DNA of 6,705 nt from Gammaproteobacteria bacterium. Lineage in GTDB: Bacteria; Pseudomonadota; Gammaproteobacteria; UBA12402. Position 1 is the stretch's first letter. Every line of letters begins with the position of its first letter. The translations under genes and the position numbers were made by a program. Of the stretch, positions 1-4,672 are shown in pieces. The stretch lies in the NCBI GenBank assembly GCA_028282395.1, contig JANQHY010000032.1, positions 1-6,705 of the forward strand. Reading direction: 5' to 3'. A model generated the notes under the pieces. That model ran no database searches, was not told where the DNA came from, and saw only the letters and a program-made list of their open reading frames with translations.

Positions 1-345
1 TTTTCGTTCATCAGCGCTGATTGGGATCAGTGTTTGTAGCTGGCTAATGCTATGATCAAGTGATTTTACCCGGCTAGGCGTAACCACCAGACTGTAAACC
101 GGTTGATTGGTTGCAAGTAGATTGCCATGGCGATCATAAATTAATCCACGTTGTGGCGCAATGGGTAATAAATTAATAGCGTTTTGTGCTGAGAAGGTTG
201 CATAACGTTTATGTGAAATCACCTGTAGGGTGAAAAGGCGAATAAGTAACAGTACAATCAGCAGTAAGGCAATGATAGTGCCAAGGATTAAACGGCGAAT
301 GAATCGACTACGCTCACTACGCTGATTTTTGATCAGGTTTTTCAT
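1..345 (-). CDS. mrdA: Penicillin-binding protein 2 (peptidoglycan transpeptidase of the elongasome), N-terminal part; gene runs off the left edge
   Basis: The reverse strand reads 115 codons from an ATG at 345 with no stop before the window edge, so only the N-terminus is present. The protein starts with a basic cytoplasmic tail (MKNLIKNQRSERSRFIRR), then one hydrophobic segment at about residues 19-38 (signal anchor), then the start of the periplasmic pedestal domain with the class B PBP box 'PIAPQRGLIYDRHGNLLA' at about residues 68-85. This box and the tail match E. coli MrdA (PIAPSRGIIYDRNG) rather than FtsI. PBP2 cross-links lateral-wall peptidoglycan with RodA. The catalytic SxxK, SxN and KTG motifs lie outside the window. 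The start codon is 2 bases past the coaD stop with no good Shine-Dalgarno sequence, so translation is probably coupled to coaD. Family is certain from the N-terminus; PBP2 rather than another class B PBP is likely. Confidence 0.88.
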   Translation of the reverse strand, partial: MKNLIKNQRSERSRFIRRLILGTIIALLLIVLLLIRLFTLQVISHKRYATFSAQNAINLLPIAPQRGLIYDRHGNLLATNQPVYSLVVTPSRVKSLDHSISQLQTLIPISADERK

Positions 346-347
346 GA

Positions 348-836
348 TTAAGCGCCATTGGTTAATTTATCAAATAGCGCTCGCTCGATTTCAGGTGGAA
401 CAAACTGCTCGAGGGTTTTGCCGCGCGCAGCTATCTCTTTAAGCAGGGATGAAGAGAGTGCGTGATATCGGTTATTGGTAATCATGAAGAGTGTTTCAAT
501 CTCTGGCGTTAAGTGGCGATTCATGCCTGCCAGCTGAAATTCAAAATCGAAATCAGAAATGGTGCGAATACCTCTGATAATGACTTCACACTGTTGTGAT
601 TTGGCAAAATCAACCAGGAGGCCGTCAAAAGCCATCACACTCACATTGGTGAATTGCTTTGTAACGCTGGTAATCATCTCAAGACGCTCAGTTGCTGAAA
701 ATAGACACTCTTTGCGACCGTTTTGTGCGACGGTTACAATAATGTGCTCGAATAGCTTGCTCGCACGCTCGATCAGATCTATGTGACCATACGTGATCGG
801 ATCAAAACTACCCGGATAGATTGCGTTATGACTCAT
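348..836 (-). CDS. coaD: Phosphopantetheine adenylyltransferase
   Basis: 162 aa, close to the 159 aa of E. coli CoaD. The enzyme transfers AMP from ATP to 4'-phosphopantetheine to give dephospho-CoA, the penultimate step of cytoplasmic CoA synthesis. Visible motifs: AIYPGSFDPITYGH at residues 5-18, containing the nucleotidyltransferase T/HxGH signature (TYGH 15-18), Lys42, the RGIR motif at 88-91, MNRHLTPE at 105-112, and the ATP-binding SSSLLKE stretch at 128-134. All are in the positions expected for the family, so the enzyme looks intact. The ATG at 836 is supported by GGAG 7 bases upstream (844-847 on the complementary strand) and by alignment with the E. coli start. It is first in an operon with mrdA; this pairing differs from E. 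coli, where coaD sits with LPS-core genes. Confidence 0.97.
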   Translation of the reverse strand: MSHNAIYPGSFDPITYGHIDLIERASKLFEHIIVTVAQNGRKECLFSATERLEMITSVTKQFTNVSVMAFDGLLVDFAKSQQCEVIIRGIRTISDFDFEFQLAGMNRHLTPEIETLFMITNNRYHALSSSLLKEIAARGKTLEQFVPPEIERALFDKLTNGA

Positions 837-869
837 ATTTTTGCTCCAATCGCCATACTCAATCTAGAG

Positions 870-898
870 ATTGTAGGGCGCCATCTCTTGTTTTACAA
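870..898 (-). promoter_or_regulatory. Candidate sigma70 promoter for coaD-mrdA
   Basis: Read on the minus strand: -35 TTGTAA (898-893), a 17-base spacer, and -10 TACAAT (875-870), matching 4/6 and 5/6 of consensus. Transcription would start near 863 and give a leader of about 27 bases before the coaD ATG, including the GGAG ribosome site. It occupies the same DNA as the der promoter candidate on the other strand. Assigned by eye. Confidence 0.5.
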
Positions 899-899
899 T
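871..899 (+). promoter_or_regulatory. Candidate sigma70 promoter for der
   Basis: -35-like TTGTAG (871-876), a 17-base spacer, and -10 TACAAT (894-899). The -10 is good (5/6) and the -35 weak (3/6). Transcription would begin near 906, about 52 bases before the der ATG. The inverted repeat ATTGTA/TACAAT (870-875 and 894-899) is what gives both strands a promoter-like arrangement. Confidence 0.4.
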
Positions 900-957
900 C
901 ACTTCTCTGTAATACTTGCCCTCAATATTAATCAAGCAGGTGAGAGTAGAGTCAGTC

Positions 958-2283
958 ATGTTATCGGTTGTTGCCATTATTGGCCGTCCCAATGTCGGTA
1001 AATCGACACTTTTTAACTGCCTTACTGCTAGTAATCAGGCGCTAGTAGCGGATGAACCGGGCGTAACACGTGATCGTCTCTACGGCTATAGTGAAATTGA
1101 AGGGCGCCAATTTGCCTTCATTGATACGGGTGGGCTCTTTGCTGATCCATCAAAGGTGTGTGAGTCCGTCACCAGCCAGGCATGGCTAGCAGTGGCGGAA
1201 TCTGATCTGGTACTATTTGTTGTTGACGCCCATAGTGGCCTCCATCCACTAGATCAACAGGTTGCGAAGCAGCTGTATACCCTCGATAAACCAGTATTAT
1301 TGGTTGTGAATAAAAGTGATGGCATGGAAGAGAATCTGGCTGCAGTTGATTTTCATCAGTTAGGCTTTTCACTGTTGGCTACGATTGCAGCCCTGCATCG
1401 ACGCGGTATCAGAAAATTGATGAATCAGATTGCTGAGCTGTTGCCGGCAGATGGCGGTTCGGCGCCACTGCCAAATAGTGGCATTGGTATTGCGATTATT
1501 GGTCGTCCTAACGTTGGCAAATCAACGCTGATTAACTCACTGTTAGGTGAAGAGCGCGTGATAACCCATGATATGGCGGGTACCACGCGCGATGCAATCT
1601 CTATTCCATTTGAGTATCAGGGTGAAAATTTCACTCTGATTGATACTGCTGGTGTACGTCGCCGTGCAAAAATTAAAATTGAGATCGAACAGGGGGCAGT
1701 TGTTAGAACATTGCGCTCTATCCATGCTGCACATGTTGTAGTGATGATGGTTGATGGTAGTGATGATCTGAGTGAACAGGATCTTAAATTGCTGTCATTA
1801 ATTTTAAAAGCAGGGCGTTCACTCATTATTGCGGTAAATAAATGGGATTTGCCTTCGGCCTATGAGCGCAGCGAAGTGGAGCGTTCACTTGATCGTCGAC
1901 TCACTTTTGTCCCTTTTGCGGAAATTCATTTTATTTCTGCATTACATGGAAAAGGGATTGATAAATTGTTACAATCTGCTATCTCTTGCTACCGTGCTGC
2001 TAGTCAGGAGCTGCGCTCTTCACAAGTAACACAACTGCTGGAGCGTTTAGTGGAAAAACACTCACCACCACTGGTGCATGGACGGCGTATTCGGTTGCGC
2101 TATGCGCATCCTGGTGGACACTATCCACTTACTATTGTTATTCATGGTAAACAAGTTGATAAGTTGCCGCTAAGTTACCGCCGCTATTTGGAAAATGGTT
2201 TTCGTAAAGCACTTAAATTAATCGGCACCCCAGTAAAGCTTCGCTTTAAAACTGATTCAAATCCATTTGATAAAAAATCATAA
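958..2283 (+). CDS. der: Ribosome-assembly GTPase Der (EngA), tandem GTPase domains
   Basis: 441 aa from the ATG at 958. Der is an essential GTPase that binds 50S precursors and helps late large-subunit assembly. Domain 1: P-loop GRPNVGKST (9-17), GVTRD (35-39), DTGG (56-59), NKSD (118-121). Domain 2: GRPNVGKST (182-190), GTTRD (208-212), DTAG (229-232), NKWD (294-297), SAL (327-329). A KH-like domain from about 350 ends with HGRRIRLRYAHPGG and the IVIHG strand. The start was chosen at 958 because the family begins about 7 residues before the first P-loop; an in-frame TTG at 916 would add 14 unaligned residues. The ribosome site is weak (GAGAG about 10 bases upstream). It is shorter than the 490 aa of E. 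coli Der: the acidic linker between G domains is reduced to roughly 15 residues and the basic C-terminal tail is missing. The G5 position of domain 1 reads IAALHRRG instead of the usual SA-x-HGxG form. Confidence 0.97.
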   Translation: MLSVVAIIGRPNVGKSTLFNCLTASNQALVADEPGVTRDRLYGYSEIEGRQFAFIDTGGLFADPSKVCESVTSQAWLAVAESDLVLFVVDAHSGLHPLDQQVAKQLYTLDKPVLLVVNKSDGMEENLAAVDFHQLGFSLLATIAALHRRGIRKLMNQIAELLPADGGSAPLPNSGIGIAIIGRPNVGKSTLINSLLGEERVITHDMAGTTRDAISIPFEYQGENFTLIDTAGVRRRAKIKIEIEQGAVVRTLRSIHAAHVVVMMVDGSDDLSEQDLKLLSLILKAGRSLIIAVNKWDLPSAYERSEVERSLDRRLTFVPFAEIHFISALHGKGIDKLLQSAISCYRAASQELRSSQVTQLLERLVEKHSPPLVHGRRIRLRYAHPGGHYPLTIVIHGKQVDKLPLSYRRYLENGFRKALKLIGTPVKLRFKTDSNPFDKKS

Positions 2284-2308
2284 TTATTTTTTTCTTTATT
2301 GATTTTTT
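2272..2308 (+). terminator. Weak A/T-only inverted repeat at the end of der, possible terminator
   Basis: AAAAAATCA (2272-2280) can pair with TGATTTTTT (2300-2308) across a 19-base loop, ending in a run of T to 2310. The stem spans the der stop codon and has almost no G-C pairs, so it would be a poor intrinsic terminator. No better terminator for der is visible before the mraZ promoter. Confidence 0.25.
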
Positions 2309-2608
2309 TTCACTAAGCATAAGATTAATTTTTATATCGTCTTGTGAGCACTAACCGCGTCCTCTCGTGCCCCCAGACCCCGTCGTCCCGCGGGGCAATT
2401 AGGCTGGAAGGTGCAGTGAGACATCAATTTCTAGTATTAAAACTGCCTGTTTATAGAAAAGCAAAAAAAGCATGTTGTTTAATTAATAAACACTTTATGG
2501 CAGGGATAATTGACCAAATAACCACCATATCTAGGGGTATTTTTCTTTTTATGACCGACAACAAATGGAGATCAATTTAAAAAAGGGGGGTAAAAGGTTT
2601 GATTCTGC
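2284..2608. other. Gene-free stretch between der and the mraZ promoter
   Basis: About 325 bases with no convincing gene. It is AT-rich except for a GC-rich island at about 2351-2410 that holds the palindromic repeat described separately. A small A/T palindrome TGTTTA-ATTAA-TAAACA lies at 2476-2492 and a homopolymer junction A6G6 at 2579-2590, just upstream of the mraZ -35. A 78-codon GTG-start reading frame (2344-2580) has no recognisable domain or good ribosome site. In E. coli the gene before mraZ is cra; nothing like it is seen here. Confidence 0.6.
2378..2404 (+). repeat. Degenerate copy of a GC-rich palindromic intergenic repeat
   Basis: CCCCG (2378-2382) pairs with CGGGG (2391-2395), giving a small hairpin in otherwise AT-rich DNA. 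The left arm CCGTCGTCCCGCG (2380-2392) differs at one base from CCGTCGTCTCGCG at 6427-6439. The following GGGCAATTAGG resembles GGGATAACGG at 6450-6459 if about 10 bases of loop and arm were lost here. This suggests two members of one dispersed family in direct orientation. The similarity is short, so homology is likely but not proven. Confidence 0.45.
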
Positions 2609-2637
2609 TTGCAAAGTGGGATTTTTTATTCTATAGT
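2609..2637 (+). promoter_or_regulatory. mraZ operon promoter (Pmra)
   Basis: -35 TTGCAA (2609-2614), an exact 17-base spacer, and -10 TATAGT (2632-2637). Predicted start near 2644. This is the best promoter-like sequence between der and mraZ and is overlaid by phased AGTG repeats expected of an MraZ-controlled promoter. It would produce a leader of about 200 bases before mraZ, long for this operon. It presumably drives mraZ-rsmH-ftsL and, by readthrough, ftsI. Confidence 0.7.
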
Positions 2638-2670
2638 GTTTTTTAGTGGAGCAAAGTGGTGGAAAGTGGC
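2611..2670 (+). promoter_or_regulatory. Probable MraZ operator: 10-bp-phased AGTGG direct repeats
   Basis: AGTG occurs at 2615, 2635, 2645, 2655 and 2665, all in the same 10-bp register; four of these extend to AGTGG (2615, 2645, 2655, 2665). The decamer units GCAAAGTGGG (2611-2620), TTTTAGTGGA (2641-2650), GCAAAGTGGT (2651-2660) and GGAAAGTGGC (2661-2670) share a consensus near GCAAAGTGGN. E. coli MraZ is known to bind TGGGN direct repeats separated by 5 bases and to repress its own promoter. The spacing here fits, although only the first unit is a full TGGGN. The sites cover the promoter spacer, the -10 and the start region, which suits repression. Confidence 0.7.
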
Positions 2671-2749
2671 AAATTTTCTGCCCGAACACTGAAAGTTAAC
2701 TGGAAACTTGAGAGATAAAGGGAGCAAGGAGACTAAGTTAATTAAGGTG

Positions 2750-2848
2750 ATGGCAAGCAACGGGAAAGGCACCGATAGCGAAAATGTGGAGCAGGGCTCG
2801 CATCGGTGCCTTTTTTCCATCGCCGCAACGATGAGGTGTAAGCGCTGA
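2750..2848 (+). CDS. Possible 32-residue leader peptide overlapping mraZ
   Basis: An open frame from ATG 2750 (or GTG 2747) encodes MASNGKGTDSENVEQGSH followed by RCLFSIAATMRCKR. Its TGA (2846-2848) overlaps the mraZ ATG as TGATG, a typical coupling arrangement. AAGG lies only 2 bases before the ATG, while AAGGAG at 2726-2731 is 18 bases away, so the ribosome site is poor. The frame runs through the entire terminator-like hairpin and the mraZ ribosome site. The peptide resembles no family I know and shows no run of one amino acid of the classical attenuation type. It may be chance; overlap with the hairpin and mraZ start is the only argument for it. Confidence 0.25.
   Translation: MASNGKGTDSENVEQGSHRCLFSIAATMRCKR
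2762..2816 (+). terminator. Intrinsic-terminator-like hairpin in the mraZ leader (candidate attenuator)
   Basis: AAAGGCACCGAT (2765-2776) pairs perfectly with ATCGGTGCCTTT (2802-2813), continued inside by GCGA/TCGC (2778-2781 with 2798-2801) after one bulged A. G-U pairs may extend it outward to 2762/2816. Six T (2811-2816) follow the G-C-rich stem, as in a rho-independent terminator. It lies downstream of Pmra and ends only 31 bases before the mraZ ATG, leaving no room for another ordinary promoter in between. It would therefore attenuate mraZ or end a short (~170 base) Pmra transcript. Confidence 0.7.
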
Positions 2849-3306
2849 TGTTTCGAGGGATACATACAGTCAATCTAGATGCCAAAGGCCGTATGGCAAT
2901 ACCGACTCGTTATCGTCAACGTTTAATGGGAATTGCCGCAGGTAAACTCATTATCACTATCGATCCAGAAGAGGCGTGTCTCTTACTCTATCCACAACCA
3001 GTATGGGAAGAGATTGAAGCGAAAATTGCTGCACTACCCAGTCTTAATAAAATCGCCCGGCGCTTACAGCGTCTATTAATCGGCCATGCGGTTGAAGTCG
3101 ATATGGATGGCAATGGTCGTATTCTTGTTGCAACACCATTGCGTGATTATGCTTCTCTCAATAAACAGATGGTGTTACTCGGGCAGGGACAGAAATTTGA
3201 ATTATGGGATGAGAAGAGTTGGAAAACTCGTCGTGATAGTTGGCTAAGTGAGGAGTCAGGTAGTGATGGTTCACTACCTGATGCGTTAGGCGATATTGTT
3301 TTATAA
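2848..3306 (+). CDS. mraZ: Transcriptional regulator MraZ
   Basis: 152 aa, identical in length to E. coli MraZ. MraZ is a ring-forming AbrB/SpoVT-like DNA-binding protein at the head of the dcw cluster; in E. coli it represses its own operon. The two characteristic repeats are present, each with its DxxxR motif: VNLDAKGRMAIPTRYR (DAKGR 11-15) and VDMDGNGRILVATPLR (DGNGR 87-91). Other family landmarks are CLLLYPQPVWEEIE (44-57), RRLQRLLIGHA (71-81) and the KFELWDE segment (116-122). The ATG at 2848 has AGGTG at 2834-2838, 9 bases upstream, and the protein aligns from its first residue (MFRG). The last 25 residues, rich in Ser, Gly and Asp, are poorly conserved as usual. Its likely binding sites lie about 180-240 bases upstream. 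Confidence 0.97.
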   Translation: MFRGIHTVNLDAKGRMAIPTRYRQRLMGIAAGKLIITIDPEEACLLLYPQPVWEEIEAKIAALPSLNKIARRLQRLLIGHAVEVDMDGNGRILVATPLRDYASLNKQMVLLGQGQKFELWDEKSWKTRRDSWLSEESGSDGSLPDALGDIVL

Positions 3307-3315
3307 GGTATGATG

Positions 3316-4245
3316 ATGACAGTCATGGAACACCAACCTGTTATGTTTAATGAAGTGCTTGATGCGCTTGAAGTTCAGCCAGGAGGAATCTATATAGACG
3401 CCACTTATGGTCGTGGTGGTCATAGTCATGCAATTTTGGAACGTCTTGGTGAGCAGGGTAAATTAATTGCTATTGATCGTGACCCTGAAGCAATTGCCCA
3501 CGGTCAACAGTGTTACAGTGATGATGCACGTGTTAAGCTTTGTCATAGTCCGTTTTCCCGTTTAAGTGAGCTTGCCAAAGACGCTGATATTTTTGGCAGT
3601 GTTAATGGGATTCTGTTTGATTTAGGTATCTCTTCACCACACCTTGATACACCTGAACGTGGTTTTAGTTTTATGCGCGAAGGGCCGCTGGATATGAGAA
3701 TGGATAGTAGCTGTGGCATGACGGCAGCAGAGTGGTTAGCCGAAGTGCCAGAGGGTGAGTTGGCCGATGTTTTATATCAATATGGCGAAGAGCGTAACTC
3801 ACGAAGAATTGCCAAAGCGATCGTAACAGAGCGTCAACAACAGCCCATTACGACAACAAAGCAGTTAGCTGATGTGATTACTACTGCTATGCCGGGACGT
3901 GACCGGCATAAGCATCCAGCAACTCGCAGTTTTCAGGCAATCAGAATTTTCATCAATGAAGAGCTAAAGGAGTTGGAGACTGCATTAGTTCAAGCATTAG
4001 ATGTATTAGCGGTCGGTGGTCGTTTGGCAGTGATGAGTTTTCACTCGCTTGAGGATCGCATGGTTAAGCAATTTATCCTTAAACAGGAGCAGGGTGAACC
4101 CTTACCGCGTGGGTTACCCGCTCCACTTGATTTTTGTCCACGCGTCAGTCGGATTAATGGGGCGATACGTCCCAGTGAACAGGAGGTTAACAACAATCCT
4201 CGTGCGCGCAGTGCAACGTTAAGAGTAGCGGAGAAACTACTATGA
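3316..4245 (+). CDS. rsmH: 16S rRNA (cytosine1402-N4)-methyltransferase RsmH (MraW)
   Basis: 309 aa from ATG 3316 (E. coli 313). RsmH uses S-adenosylmethionine to N4-methylate C1402 in the 30S P-site. Visible are the SAM motif GIYIDATYGRGGHS (near residue 30), AIDRDPEAIA (52-61), the DGILFDLGISS-type motif IISS region NGILFDLGISSPHLD (97-111), ERGFSFMREGPLDMRMD (114-130), KHPATRSFQAIRIFINEEL (199-217), MSFHSLEDR (240-248) and the C-terminal NNPRARSATLRVAE. Everything expected is present. Three ATGs lie in a row at 3310, 3313 and 3316. The AAGG at 3305-3308 is 7 bases from the third but only 1 from the first, so 3316 is preferred; 3310 would add two Met. It follows mraZ by 9 bases and overlaps ftsL by four. 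Confidence 0.96.
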   Translation: MTVMEHQPVMFNEVLDALEVQPGGIYIDATYGRGGHSHAILERLGEQGKLIAIDRDPEAIAHGQQCYSDDARVKLCHSPFSRLSELAKDADIFGSVNGILFDLGISSPHLDTPERGFSFMREGPLDMRMDSSCGMTAAEWLAEVPEGELADVLYQYGEERNSRRIAKAIVTERQQQPITTTKQLADVITTAMPGRDRHKHPATRSFQAIRIFINEELKELETALVQALDVLAVGGRLAVMSFHSLEDRMVKQFILKQEQGEPLPRGLPAPLDFCPRVSRINGAIRPSEQEVNNNPRARSATLRVAEKLL

Positions 4246-4571
4246 TTAATATTCACCCAAATAGAGTCATGCCATCAGCACAGGTGGCATTAATAACAGA
4301 TAATCTACGTCAATATCGTGGTATAATCAGTTTGGTTATATTGGTTTTTCTTTCAGCATTGGCATTAGTCTATGTCAATGATGTTCATCGCCAGATGATG
4401 ATTAAGAAAGAGGTGCTGAAAACACGGGCGCTTAAAATTCATAATGATTGGGGGCTGTTACTTAAACAGCAAAGCCAATTAAGTAACGAAATGACTATTG
4501 CTAATGAAGCCAAACACAAACTGGCGATGGCAACACCAGTTAGGCACCATATTGTCAGCGTACAGCTGTAG
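4242..4571 (+). CDS. ftsL: Cell division protein FtsL
   Basis: 109 aa (E. coli 121). FtsL is a bitopic inner-membrane protein that joins FtsB and FtsQ and helps activate FtsW-FtsI at the septum. The sequence shows a short cytoplasmic tail, one strongly hydrophobic segment at about residues 27-46 (RGIISLVILVFLSALALVYV), then a periplasmic stretch from about 48 to 95 that looks coiled-coil-forming, with Leu/Ile-rich spacing and the family-like 'HNDWGLLLKQQSQL' (67-80; compare IEWRNLILEENAL in E. coli). Sequence conservation is low, as is normal for FtsL; identification rests on topology, size and position between rsmH and ftsI. The ATG overlaps the rsmH stop as ATGA, indicating translational coupling. 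An internal Met10 is an alternative start. Confidence 0.9.
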   Translation: MINIHPNRVMPSAQVALITDNLRQYRGIISLVILVFLSALALVYVNDVHRQMMIKKEVLKTRALKIHNDWGLLLKQQSQLSNEMTIANEAKHKLAMATPVRHHIVSVQL

Positions 4572-4580
4572 TGCTATAAC
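4552..4580 (+). promoter_or_regulatory. Candidate sigma70 promoter for ftsI with a palindrome in its spacer
   Basis: -35 TTGTCA (4552-4557, 5/6), an exact 17-base spacer, and -10 TATAAC (4575-4580, 5/6). Predicted start near 4587, 86 bases before the ftsI ATG. The spacer contains the perfect 10-bp palindrome TACAGCTGTA (4561-4570), which could be an operator or chance. The promoter overlaps the last codons and stop of ftsL. It would allow PBP3 to be made separately from mraZ-rsmH-ftsL. Confidence 0.5.
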
Positions 4581-4612
4581 AGGCAGTGGCACGATAGTGT
4601 CTGTGTTGATAT

Positions 4613-4640
4613 GGGGGGCGAAACGGAAGTTTCGCCCTTT
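4613..4640 (+). terminator. Stable hairpin in the ftsL-ftsI gap (weak terminator or leader structure)
   Basis: GGGCGAAAC (4616-4624) pairs perfectly with GTTTCGCCC (4629-4637) around the tetraloop GGAA. Three more G-U pairs (4613-4615 with 4638-4640) are possible. Only three T follow before GTCGG, so as a terminator it is weak; it could instead protect or process the mRNA or tune readthrough into ftsI. It ends about 33 bases before the ftsI ATG. Confidence 0.6.
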
Positions 4641-4672
4641 GTCGGTTAGACCATTTCATTAGTGATGATATT

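Noticed and set aside
559..786. Plus-strand reading frame inside coaD
   Set aside because: It is a shadow of coaD, whose motifs are intact on the minus strand.
916..957. Longer der start at TTG 916
   Set aside because: The added 14 residues precede the normal family start, and ATG 958 places the P-loop at the usual distance.
2345..2410. GC-rich island considered as a tRNA or structured RNA gene
   Set aside because: No acceptor stem, anticodon arm or T-loop motif can be laid out; similarity to the 6427-6459 palindrome explains it better.
2344..2580. A 78-codon plus-strand reading frame from a GTG between der and mraZ
   Set aside because: No good ribosome site, no recognisable domain, it covers the palindromic repeat, and its composition changes abruptly from GC-rich to AT-rich inside the frame.
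2626..2865. A 79-codon minus-strand reading frame with a hydrophobic stretch
   Set aside because: It is antisense to the MraZ operator, leader hairpin and mraZ start, which explain the sequence better; there is no ribosome site or family resemblance.
4041..4256. Minus-strand reading frame opposite the 3' end of rsmH
   Set aside because: It is a shadow of the well-supported rsmH C-terminus and has no independent support.
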